64,000 bases of DNA, taken from Phaseolus vulgaris (taxonomy: Eukaryota > Streptophyta > Magnoliopsida > Fabales > Fabaceae). A program made the position numbers and the translations under genes. The notes under the pieces were generated by a model, which saw only the letters and a list, made by a program, of their open reading frames with translations, was not told where the DNA came from and did not search any database. Where the stretch lies: positions 22,625,069 through 22,689,068 of the forward strand of contig NC_023759.2 in assembly GCF_000499845.2 (NCBI RefSeq), given 5' to 3'. Shown here piece after piece: positions 10,601 to 19,891 of the stretch. Numbering within the stretch: position 1 is the first letter of the stretch; each line of letters starts with the position of its first letter.

Positions 10601-13600
10601 ATGGCTTCTTCCGCTTCCGCTGCCACTATGGCTTCTTCTTCCGTCATTATGCCGGATTCATCTATTTATACTAATTACGTCAATGTTCATCTTTCCATTG
10701 ACAAATTGGATGGAACCAATTATGACACTTGGGCATCAGATATTAAATTATGGCTTAAGAGTCAAGGTTATGTTGATCATCTTACTCATCCTACTCTTGC
10801 TGAAAATGAGGTTGTTCGTTGGTCGAAAATTGATGCTCAATTATGCATTGTTATCAAATCGACCATTCACTCATCTTTAAAACAAATTTTTCGTACCTAT
10901 GAAACATGTTCAGAAGTTTGGGAACAAGCAAAATTATTATACACCAATGATACTCAACGTCTTTATGGTGTGTGTCAAAATCTTCTCACAATTATTGCTC
11001 CCAAACGTCTTGATGGTACAATGGCAGAATATCTAGGTAAACTTCATGCTCTTCTTCATGATTTTAATGAGTTATTACCTCCTGCCTCTACTCCTTCTCA
11101 AGAACTAGAACAAAGATCCAAGTTCTTCATGTTATTGGGTTTACATGGTCTTCCTGATGATTATTCTCACGTTCGTGATCAAATTTTGGGATCTCCTATT
11201 GTGCCCAATTTTACTTCCACTTGTTCTACCCTTTTGCGCGTGCCAGGTAAACACACCGCTGATATAACGTCTCATGTTGATGACTCTTCTGCTTTAGTAT
11301 CTCAGCATAATGATCGTACTCGCGCTCACAAGCCGGGCAAAGGGCGTCACAAGTGTGACCATTGTGGCAAACTTGGCCACAAAATTGACAGATGTTATGC
11401 CTTACATGGTCGTCCTCCTAGATCTGTTGCGGTTGCTCAAATTACCCCTGTGCAACCTTCTACCATGGACCATACTTCAATTGATACCCCAAGCCAGCCT
11501 GCTATTTTCAATGAATTTCTTAAATGGTATGAGGATCGTCAGAACCCTAGTTCCACGGCTTCTGTTGCACATTCAGGTACATCTTTTGTTGGCCTCACTC
11601 ACTCCACTTCCCATGGCCCTTGGGTTCTAGATTCAGGTGCCACTGATCACATTACTGGTAATAAATCTTTTTTCTCTTCCCTATCTACTACGGGTTATTT
11701 ACCTTCAGTTACCATGGCCAATGGATATAAGGTACCATCACATGGTGTTGGTACTATTAATCTTTTTTCATCTTTATCTATTGATAATGTTCTTTATGTC
11801 CCTGGGTCTCCATTTAACTTATTATCCATTAGTCGTCTCACTCGTTCCCTTGACTGTGTTATTTCTTTTACCAAAGATTCTGTTACTTTACAGGACCGGA
11901 GTTCGGGACGGATGATTGGCACCGGATGTGAGTCTCATGGACTTTATCAACTACAGATCTCTGCACATGTTGGCGCAATTATGGATTCTCCATCTCTCAT
12001 TCATGCTCGGTTGGGTCATCCTAGTCTTGCCAAGATGCAACAGCTTGTTCCATGTTTGTCTAATGTGTCTACTTTATCGTGTGAGTCGTGTCAGTTAGGG
12101 AAACACATTCGTAGTTCTTTTCCTCGTAGTGTCTCACAACGTGCTTCATCTCCTTTTGCCTTAGTTCACTCTGACATTTGGGGACCAAGTCGTATTAAGT
12201 CTAATTTAGGATTTCAGTATTTTGTTACTTTTATTGATGATTATTCAAGATGTACTTGGGTATTTTTAATGAAAAACCGTTCTGAGTTGTTTTCTATATT
12301 TCAAATATTTTACAATGAAATTAAAAATCAATTTGGAATTTCCATCCGAATTTTGCGCAGTGATAATGGACGTGAGTATCTTTCTCATTCTTTTAAAAAT
12401 TTTATGGCTTCTCATGGTATTCTTCATCAAACTTCATGTGCTTATACACCTCAACAAAATGGGGTAGCTGAGCGCAAGAATAGACATCTTGTTGAAACAA
12501 CTCGTACTATTTTAATCCATGGTGATGTTCCTCAGCGTTTTTGGGGTGATGCCGTTCTTAGTGCATGTTATCTCATTAATCGCATGCCATCTTCAGTTTT
12601 AGATAACAAAATTCCTCATTCTATTTTATTTCCACATGACCCTCTCCACTCTTTACCTCCCAAAGTTTTTGGGTCCACATGTTTTGTTCATAATTTTAGT
12701 CCTGGTCTTGATAAATTATCTCCTAAGTCACACAAATGTGTCTTTTTAGGGTTCACTAGATCACAAAAAGGATATAAATGTTTCTCACCGTCTTTAAACC
12801 GTTATTTTATTTCAGCAGATGTCACCTTCAGTGAATCTTCCCTTTACTTTAAGTCTTGTCCTTCTCCTTCAATTTCTTCATCTAATCAAGTTAATATTCC
12901 TCTTGTTGTGCCTAGTGCACCTAACAATTCACCACCGCCGCCAACTCTTCAGGTGTATAGTCGTCGTCAACCGTCTCATCGTCCATCAGCAGACTCTATT
13001 CTGGTGCCAACACCTCATCCCCCTCCGGCTCCTATAGTTGAACCTCCGACTGTTGAACCTGATCTTCCTATTGCTATTCGTAAAGGTATACGTTCTACTC
13101 GTAATCCCTCTCCACATTATACTGCTTTGAGTTACCATAGACTATCTCAACCCTTTTATACCTGCCTTTCGTCTATTTCTTCTGTATCCATTCCAAAATC
13201 TGTAGGTGATGCCTTAGCCCATCCTGGTTGGCGTCAGGCCATGCTTGATGAAATGAATGCGCTTCAGAATAATGGAACTTGGGAACTTGTTCCTTTACCA
13301 TCTAGGAAATCTGTTGTTGGTTGCAGGTGGATTTTTGCTATCAAAGTTGGTCCTGATGGTACTATTGATCGTCTCAAAGCTCGTCTTGTGGCTAAGGGTT
13401 ATACCCAAATTTTTGGTTTAGACTATGGTGATACTTTTTCTCCAGTAGCAAAGATGGCCTCTGTTCGCTTATTCATAGCTATGGCTGCTCTTCAACAATG
13501 GCCTCTTTATCAACTGGATGTTAAAAATGCTTTTCTTAATGGGGATTTGCAGGAAGAAATTTATATGGAGCAACCTCCCGGTTTTGTTGCTCAGGGGGAG

Positions 13601-14731
13601 TCTTCTGGATTGGTATGTCGTCTTCGCAAATCCTTATATGGCCTCAAGCAGTCTCCTAGGGCTTGGTTTGGAAAATTTAGCAATGTTGTTCAACAATTTG
13701 GTATGACTCGCAGTGAAGGCGATCATTCAGTTTTTTATCGTCACTCGAGTGCTGGGTGTATCTATCTTGTAGTATATGTTGATGACATTGTTCTTACCGG
13801 CAGTGATCACCATGGCATCTCACAAGTAAAACAACACCTTTGTCAACACTTTCAGACCAAAGATCTTGGCAAACTCAGATATTTCTTGGGGATTGAGGTA
13901 GCACAATCCAATACTGGTATTGTTATCTCTCAAAGAAAGTACGCATTAGATATTTTGGAGGAAATTGGGTTAATGAATTCGAAATCTGTTGATACTCCCA
14001 TGGATCCCAACGTCAAGCTTCTACCCAATCAGGGGGAGCCTCTTTCAGATCCTGAGAAGTACAGGAGATTAGTTGGAAGATTGAACTATCTCACTGTTAC
14101 TCGTCCTGATATTTCCTTTGCAGTCAGTGTGGTGAGTCAATTTCTTAATTCTCCATGTGAAGATCATTGGAATGCAGTCATTCGTATAGTGAAGTACATT
14201 AAAGGCTCTCCTGGAAAAGGTTTGTTATATGGTCATAATAACCATACCAAAGTCGTTTGTTATTCAGATGCTGATTGGGCAGGATCTCCATCTGATAGAA
14301 GGTCAACTTCTGGTTATTGTGTCTCCATTGGTGATAACTTGATCTCTTGGAAGAGCAAGAAACAAAGTGTTGTGGCAAGATCTAGTGCAGAAGCAGAATA
14401 TAGAGCTATGGCCTCGGCTACTTGTGAGCTTATTTGGCTTAAACAGTTACTTAAAGAATTGCAATTTGGAGAGGTTACTCAAATGACACTGATATGTGAT
14501 AATCAGGCTGCTCTTCATATTAGCTCAAATCCAGTTTTTCATGAAAGGACAAAACATATTGAGATTGATTGTCATTTCATTCGAGAAAAGATTATATCAG
14601 GAGATATCAAGACTGAGTTTGTTAATTCAAATAATCAATTAGCAGATATTTTTACTAAACCCTTACGAGGACCTAGGATTGATTACATTTGTAACAAGCT
14701 GGGTACATATGATCTATATGCACCAGCTTGA
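10601..14731 (+). CDS. Copia gag-pol polyprotein, intact (1376 aa)
   Basis: A single frame from ATG 10601 (MASSASAAT...) to TGA 14731; the open frame upstream lacks an ATG. Domain order is the Ty1/copia order. Gag (about residues 20-220) is followed by a CX2CX4HX4C knuckle at residues 252-265. Protease has DSGA (Asp344). Integrase has its His/Cys N-terminal domain from about residue 465, catalytic Asp525 and Asp588, and Glu624, i.e. DD35E spacing. Reverse transcriptase starts near residue 907 with the active site YVDD at 1059-1062. RNase H starts at Asp1223 (DADW) with SSAEAEYRAM following. It makes the capsid, processes itself, copies the RNA and integrates the cDNA. No frameshift, stop or missing catalytic residue was seen, so the element is a candidate for autonomous activity. 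Confidence 0.95.
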   Translation: MASSASAATMASSSVIMPDSSIYTNYVNVHLSIDKLDGTNYDTWASDIKLWLKSQGYVDHLTHPTLAENEVVRWSKIDAQLCIVIKSTIHSSLKQIFRTYETCSEVWEQAKLLYTNDTQRLYGVCQNLLTIIAPKRLDGTMAEYLGKLHALLHDFNELLPPASTPSQELEQRSKFFMLLGLHGLPDDYSHVRDQILGSPIVPNFTSTCSTLLRVPGKHTADITSHVDDSSALVSQHNDRTRAHKPGKGRHKCDHCGKLGHKIDRCYALHGRPPRSVAVAQITPVQPSTMDHTSIDTPSQPAIFNEFLKWYEDRQNPSSTASVAHSGTSFVGLTHSTSHGPWVLDSGATDHITGNKSFFSSLSTTGYLPSVTMANGYKVPSHGVGTINLFSSLSIDNVLYVPGSPFNLLSISRLTRSLDCVISFTKDSVTLQDRSSGRMIGTGCESHGLYQLQISAHVGAIMDSPSLIHARLGHPSLAKMQQLVPCLSNVSTLSCESCQLGKHIRSSFPRSVSQRASSPFALVHSDIWGPSRIKSNLGFQYFVTFIDDYSRCTWVFLMKNRSELFSIFQIFYNEIKNQFGISIRILRSDNGREYLSHSFKNFMASHGILHQTSCAYTPQQNGVAERKNRHLVETTRTILIHGDVPQRFWGDAVLSACYLINRMPSSVLDNKIPHSILFPHDPLHSLPPKVFGSTCFVHNFSPGLDKLSPKSHKCVFLGFTRSQKGYKCFSPSLNRYFISADVTFSESSLYFKSCPSPSISSSNQVNIPLVVPSAPNNSPPPPTLQVYSRRQPSHRPSADSILVPTPHPPPAPIVEPPTVEPDLPIAIRKGIRSTRNPSPHYTALSYHRLSQPFYTCLSSISSVSIPKSVGDALAHPGWRQAMLDEMNALQNNGTWELVPLPSRKSVVGCRWIFAIKVGPDGTIDRLKARLVAKGYTQIFGLDYGDTFSPVAKMASVRLFIAMAALQQWPLYQLDVKNAFLNGDLQEEIYMEQPPGFVAQGESSGLVCRLRKSLYGLKQSPRAWFGKFSNVVQQFGMTRSEGDHSVFYRHSSAGCIYLVVYVDDIVLTGSDHHGISQVKQHLCQHFQTKDLGKLRYFLGIEVAQSNTGIVISQRKYALDILEEIGLMNSKSVDTPMDPNVKLLPNQGEPLSDPEKYRRLVGRLNYLTVTRPDISFAVSVVSQFLNSPCEDHWNAVIRIVKYIKGSPGKGLLYGHNNHTKVVCYSDADWAGSPSDRRSTSGYCVSIGDNLISWKSKKQSVVARSSAEAEYRAMASATCELIWLKQLLKELQFGEVTQMTLICDNQAALHISSNPVFHERTKHIEIDCHFIREKIISGDIKTEFVNSNNQLADIFTKPLRGPRIDYICNKLGTYDLYAPA

Positions 14732-14738
14732 GGGGGAG
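14731..14738 (+). promoter_or_regulatory. Polypurine tract of copia element 1
   Basis: AGGGGGAG directly before the right LTR; the usual primer for plus-strand DNA synthesis in plant copia elements. Confidence 0.9.
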
Positions 14739-14919
14739 TGTTAGATATTATTAGATATAATTAGATATTATTTGATATTATGAGATATTATAGATATTGT
14801 TAGATATCTCATATTTATGTAATGGGCTTAGCCCATATGTTTCTTTTTCCTATATAAACATAACCCTATGTGTTCAATATACACAAGGGATTTACCCTAT
14901 TCTTTCTTTTCCTTTAATA
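14739..14919 (+). repeat. 3' LTR of copia element 1
   Basis: Same 181-bp sequence as the 5' LTR; I found no difference by eye. Confidence 0.93.
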
Positions 14920-17074
14920 GAAATGAACAGAACAAATCAAGCTAGAAAAGAGAAGAGCCGAACATAAAGTGAAAAGGAAGCAAAAAACCGAATAGAATGA
15001 AGCTAAGACATGTTTAATAGTTCGTATAAGCATGGAAATGAAAAGGAAAAGATGAAGAAGAGATGAACTTATGAGGATGGAGAGCTTGGTTAATGGTCAC
15101 GCCACTTGAAGTGTGAAGGTTCCAAGATAAGTGAGCAAATGTCGCCACTTGAGAGAACCAACACACTCAAGATAAGACAAGGTAGAGGAGAAGACAAAGT
15201 TCTCACACAATTCTCTCTCAAATTGAGTAGAGTTTCTCTATAGCCAAATTCCAATATGAATTGTGAAGGACCTAAGCCCTCCTTTTATAGGAGCAAGGGC
15301 CGGTCATATACAAAGCTTATTCTAGAAGCTACCTAAACTACTCCTACAAACACGCCCCCTACTAAGCTCACACCCCCAAGCTTCTATAATTTCCTAAACT
15401 AAAGCCTAGAGATGCTTTTACAAAAGAGGTGTCTAATGTTTCCCTCTAAGAACCTTTTATTACACAAGAAACTATAAAAAGAGAAAACAACCTTCCACTA
15501 TTTCCTAAAGCCTTGAACTTGCTCCTTGTAAGCCTATGAGGTGGGCTAATGACTCCTTGAGCGTCTATCACTTGAGCCTCTACCTCTTCTTGTCCTTGAT
15601 TATTGGCTTCCATTTCGTCTTGATCTTGATCTCCATCAAGTCTGGAGGACTTAACTCTGCAAGTTCGGGGGACCTGCGAGTTCTTTTCAAAGCTGGGGGC
15701 GGTGTTCGACACCGCTGAGCTAATCAAATTCGAGTTCCAACCCGTGTCCCTCAAAAAGCGTATTGGTACCCCCTATTTTCCTTGCTTTCATTTATCATGT
15801 GTGTACTTATCTTTACTTGTGTGTTTACTGATGATATGCCTCTTGTGTAGAGATGGTTCTTAACAAGGAAAAGAAGAAGAAATTGGCTGATTTGGTTGCC
15901 AAGCGCAGGGCTGCTGCTGGCGTGGGTAATTTAACCCCTGCAAACCCTCCCCCCTGCTACCTCTGCTCCCAACTCATCTAAACCAACCCCCGTTGATAAA
16001 CAGAAGGGGGTGGTAGTGGAGACTGGCTCAGAGGATGAAGACACCTGCGTGGGCCTCGTCTTCAATAGACAAAGGGTGGATGATGTCGTGGCGCCTTCAC
16101 ACTCTGCTTCTAACGGCCACGCTCCATCCTTTAGGGACAACCCCCCAACGCCTCCTCTCCTCGTGACCTTATCATACATGAAGATGGGGGGAGAACGCTC
16201 CTGAAGGTGGCTAAGTTCCTGTTGTCGCCGATCTTCTGTCATCCTCTAACAAGCTCTTAGGTGCTTCCATAATAAGGAGGTGGTGGATAGCCTGAGTGAG
16301 GACCTCCTCTAGGACCGCGTGGCTCAATGCTTCGGGGAGTTCCTTATCGCGTCCAACCTCGCTCTGAGTAAGGCACGAGACTCTCAGGCTGAGACAGCGA
16401 AACTGAGGGAAGAACTAGCCCTCTAGGCCAAGACCTTCTCCAAGCGCGAAACGACCATGTATCAAGAACTTGCGAGCCTTCGTCAATCCGAGAAGGAGGT
16501 CAAAAGGCTTCTTTTTGAGAAGTCTAAGGAAGCCCTACAATCTGAGGCGAAGATCTTACCTCTCCGCAACGAGGTGGTCGGCTTGAAGGAGAAGGTCGAG
16601 GAGGCACAGGCCAAGATGGTCAAGCTGGAGGAGAGAGCCACTCAGCGCGAGGTCTAACTGGACCAGGTGGAGGGGGAGCTTGGCTAGAAGATTGAACTCT
16701 TCAAGCAAACAGAAGAAGAGCTCACCAACGACGTCGCCGACGCTTATGGCGCGGGGTTTCAAGATGCCATGGTTCAGGTTGCCTGCGTGCATTCTAAGAT
16801 GGATCTTTCCCCATTCGAGGAAGAGAAAAGATAGAGAAACGGTGATGACAGAAAACCAAAAAATCAAATTGGAAGTAACTTTTTTGTAAAATATGAGGAA
16901 ATGAGAATATAGTTTAGTTAATGCTTGTATGATTTTATTTAAATCCATAAAATTGTTACCGAAAAGCATCTTATGAGGACTTTCATCATTTACCCTATGT
17001 CTCCTCTTGTCGAGTCCTTCTTATCCCTCTAGTCACATGTTTTAATCATAATTTCAAAAGACAAATTAGTGTTT

Positions 17075-17825
17075 TGTTCTTGCCGGTTGACTTGCTTGTC
17101 GGTTGACTTGAACGACAGTCACTGGCCTGCCTATCTCCGCCTGAGAATCAAACCTCCTTAGTTGAAAAACCTCTCACCTGCAAAGACAAAGGGCGCCTTG
17201 ATGGCCGTTTGCACTCCGATGCTCAAGTCAGTATTAAGGCAAAGAAACAGTAAGTGTATCAAGTAGTTTTAGTCTTAGAAACTGTGTACCTTGCTAGGGT
17301 CCTTAGTGCCCTTTATATAGGTTGAAACTAGGGTTTACCCTGGTTCTGTTACCCGTATCTAGGGTTCCTTGGAGAATGTCCCTGCGCCGCTATCACACAA
17401 TTTTAGTGTAATCTAGCACATAGGACTTCTTTTTACTGGAGTGCAACAACTAACAAAATGGTCGTCAGGGTACCAACTCATGCACCAACATTGCGAGGCC
17501 ATTTGTTTTATGGGTGCCCTAAGTGTTCACGTGCCATGCATGCAACTTCCTTGAAATCCCTAACCCTAACGAACCTTAGCGCCTCCAAGGACTATTCACT
17601 CGTGCCGCGCCTGAATGCGTTATGCACACCACCTGCATGGATCTCTCGTGTTTTAGGGCTTCTTCCCATCTCTGATGTTTTAACTGGTAACTAGTATAAT
17701 TCTGGGGCCCACCTTACGTGGCCAATCATAACTGCTCAGACCACCAATGTCCGATCTCTCCCTCCCTCTGTTGGCGATGTCCAATGTTGATTCCTAACGT
17801 CGATGTTCGAGTACTGGTCGGTACA
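17075..17825 (-). mobile_element. Solo LTR (gypsy element 1 family)
   Basis: Begins TGTTCTTGCCGGTTGACTTG, ends GGTCGGTACA; flanked by TGTTT (17070-17074 and 17826-17830). The Helitron copy near 52530 shows the site without the insertion. Conserved block at 17176-17230. Confidence 0.88.
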
Positions 17826-18149
17826 TGTTTCACAAATTGAAATGCACATAAAGAGAATTACTGATTATTGTGATGGTGCGCGCAACTCCTTTTGTTGAGT
17901 CTTTTTCCTCCCTTTACTCACAAACTTCAATTACAATTTCATAAACACAAAGGTCAAAACATAGAATGAGATGTGAGAATGAAAGTATGATTTTACATGA
18001 AGGAGGAAAGGAAAGATAAAAGAGAGTGAGAAGTAGGGTAAAAAAGAATGTAAGAAGTAGAGTAGGGTAAAAAAAGGATGTGGGAAGTAGGGTAAAAAAA
18101 GAATGTGGGGAGAGGGAGTAGGTACGTGAATCAATTTTAAAATTGCTAC

Positions 18150-19327
18150 TGTTCCGTCCGGTTGACCTGGGACGTCTTCGTGCGCAACCTCAACCGTCAG
18201 CTAGAGACTCCTTCCCACTGGTTACCTGTGGAGTCCTGCAAAAGAGGACAAAGGGGCGCCCTAGCGGCCGTTTGCACTCCGACGCTCAAGTCAGCTGTGC
18301 ACCTCCGTATCGGAGCACCGTGAAAGGTACTCTGAAGGTGGTTAAATGAACTGTGTCCAGTATATATTTTCTCGTTCTGGCAAAGATCTTTCCCTAGTCC
18401 CTTGTGCGTAACCTCAAGGCTCGAGCAAGCAACTAGAGAGTTTCTGGAAAATTTGCCAAAAGTTCGAACCCCGTTCCCAACATTCGAGGCGCTATTTAAA
18501 CTACTCCCGCATTTAAAGCGCCTTAAAGCGCATTTAATTATAAAACGCTCAGCGCATTTAAGACGTTCGAAACGCTTGGGAGCATTTATAGTACCTTAAA
18601 CGCTCGAAACAGAAACTGTTTTAAATAACCTTAATTACCTTGTACCTGACAAAATGACGTTTCTATTCTGACTTGGCTGCTGTACACGTGGAGGGCCTCA
18701 CAGCACCGTCACCCTTTCTGAGGGTATTTCCTCGTGTGAGTCCCCCTACCTGGGAGTGCAACTGCGCAAGGGGTGACTTTTTGGGTGCCAACTCATGCCC
18801 CCAAGCCTCTAGTCACTCACTGTGAGAGCGTATCTACCTTCCCCTCGTACCCTGTACCTGGCTGCCCCCGGGCGTGACCCCTCTCCTGGGTCGTATCTAT
18901 CCCAAGGGCGTCTCTGGGCGGCAGGGGCACTTCACGAGTCAGGTTGCTCTATACTGGCGCTATTTCTATGGCCTTGAAGCCACCTTTCTCTTCTCTTTAA
19001 CACTGTCCCCTGGTTATCAGGGTTTGAGGCCTTCCCACGGCGTCACCCCCTCCATGGTCTTTCCTACCCATGGGCATCGGGGAGCAACGCTGTGGTTGCC
19101 TTGCTCTTGTGTCATTTTACCTCGGCGACGCTCCACCTTGGCGACGCCTTCTAGGCGACGACTTATCTTGGTGACGCCTTATCTTGGCGACGCTCCCTCT
19201 GGGCGACGCTTCCTCTAGGCGATGCTTCCTCTAGGCGATGCCTGCACTTGACGTCACCCCCACTTGGGCGACGCCTTACGTTGACTTTGACTTTGACTTT
19301 GTCAACGCCCGGGTACGGGACGGTACA
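18150..19327 (-). mobile_element. Solo LTR, related to the LTRs of the 15-kb element
   Basis: Begins TGTTCCGTCCGGTTGACC and ends GGGACGGTACA. Flanks are GCTAC on the left and ACTAC on the right, a one-mismatch target duplication. Conserved block at 18236-18293. Near its right end (19120-19275) is an array of GGCGACGCC-type repeats. Confidence 0.82.
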
Positions 19328-19891
19328 ACTACAATAGTGGAGAGTAATTAGGAAATAAAAAAAATAATTCTTTCAAAATTCAAACAAAAGAGTAAGGATA
19401 TCAACAATGAAATATATTTTTTGGAGTTAAAGTAAATGTCCATTAACCATCGTTTCAATTCAAAGTTTTACTTGACTCATTCTTTTCAAATGAACACAAC
19501 AAATATATTTAATTTTTTATTTAATAGAAAAAAAGATCAATTAAAAAAATAAAATAATATATCAATATCTCCACTCTCCTATTAAAACGGTCCACATCTA
19601 ACAATAAATATTAACAAATATATTTAATTAGAATACAAACTGTAAAAAAATAATATTAAAGTAAAATAAAATGGACGGACGTCGGAACCGAAGATTGTTC
19701 TAGATATTTGATTTGATATCTGAAGTGTTTTCTCCAAAATGAACACAACTCAACCACCACCGTCTGATTAAGCCACACCCCACCAAATCCAACGGTTGTT
19801 TCCTTCCCACCATATTTTTCAATTCTTAAGCGTTCGTGCATTCGCCACTCACTTGCTCCTTATCTCTCTGTTTCTCTCTCTCCCTCTCGTA

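Larger units (their letters stand above)
10177..14919 (+). mobile_element. Ty1/copia retrotransposon, full length, identical LTRs
   Basis: 4743 bp, flanked by the 5-bp duplication GAAAT (10172-10176 and 14920-14924). LTRs of 181 bp at 10177-10357 and 14739-14919 look identical base for base. The primer-binding site TGGTATCAGAGC (initiator Met tRNA) directly follows the left LTR, and the polypurine tract AGGGGGAG directly precedes the right LTR. One intact polyprotein frame fills the interior. Small size and short LTRs fit the small copia lineages (Ale-like), but lineage needs a tree. It sits inside the solo LTR 9941-15637 and is the youngest insertion in that nest. Confidence 0.95.
9941..15637 (-). 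mobile_element. Solo LTR (family TGATATG...CCATCA) holding a copia element
   Basis: Left end TGATATGATTCC at 9941, right end TTGATCTCCATCA at 15637, flanked by the perfect 5-bp duplication AGTCT (9936-9940 and 15638-15642). Without the nested copia element it is about 949 bp. The same LTR occurs at 61299-62225, where an adjoining primer-binding-like site shows the orientation is minus. A TATAAAAGG box is present on the minus strand near 15280-15288. There is no internal region, so this is a product of LTR-LTR recombination. Confidence 0.88.
9279..16806 (+). pseudogene. Antisense ORF of gypsy element 1 (putative gypsy-type transposon protein), interrupted
   Basis: First part 9279-9940 encodes a domain starting MARTKTAPNPPPSIDY that corresponds to the family annotated as putative gypsy type transposon (Pfam Transposase_28). 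A solo LTR (9941-15637, with target duplication AGTCT) interrupts the exon; beyond it the same frame resumes at 15643 and continues to a donor at 15765/15766. An 85-bp intron (15766-15850) follows, then exon 2 from 15851: a basic start, a Pro/Ser-rich stretch and a coiled coil to about 16806. The continuation has a frameshift near 15950 and stops at 16310 (TAG), 16424 (TAG), 16655 (TAA) and 16685 (TAG), all in one frame and all where Gln is plausible. The function of this protein family is unknown. Confidence 0.75.
7971..16815 (-). mobile_element. Gypsy element 1 (Tat-like), truncated, with nested insertions
   Basis: Contains a 3' LTR (7971-8717), a leader (8718-9278) and an antisense ORF on the plus strand (9279-9940, continued at 15643-16806). 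The ORF is interrupted by a solo LTR which itself carries a copia element. Past 16815 the sequence switches abruptly to Helitron DNA also present at about 47470, so the pol region and 5' LTR are lost. Identification as a Tat relative rests on the antisense ORF matching those of the complete element at 29187-44186. Confidence 0.7.
16815..19670 (-). mobile_element. Helitron fragment interrupted by two solo LTRs
   Basis: Pieces 16815-17069, 17831-18149 and 19328-19670 match, in order, the Helitron sequence at about 47465-47572 and 52470-53200 (for example AGAATATAGTTTAGTTAATGC and AATTCAAATTGGAAGTAAC-like runs). Matching the two copies gives empty sites for both solo LTRs here and for copia element 2 there. 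No terminus is visible; similarity ends near 19670, about 220 bp before the GrpE start codon. Confidence 0.6.

Noticed and set aside
16556..16969. 137-codon minus-strand frame across the gypsy/Helitron junction
   Set aside because: Spans two unrelated sequences and opposes the coiled-coil frame; no protein-like features.
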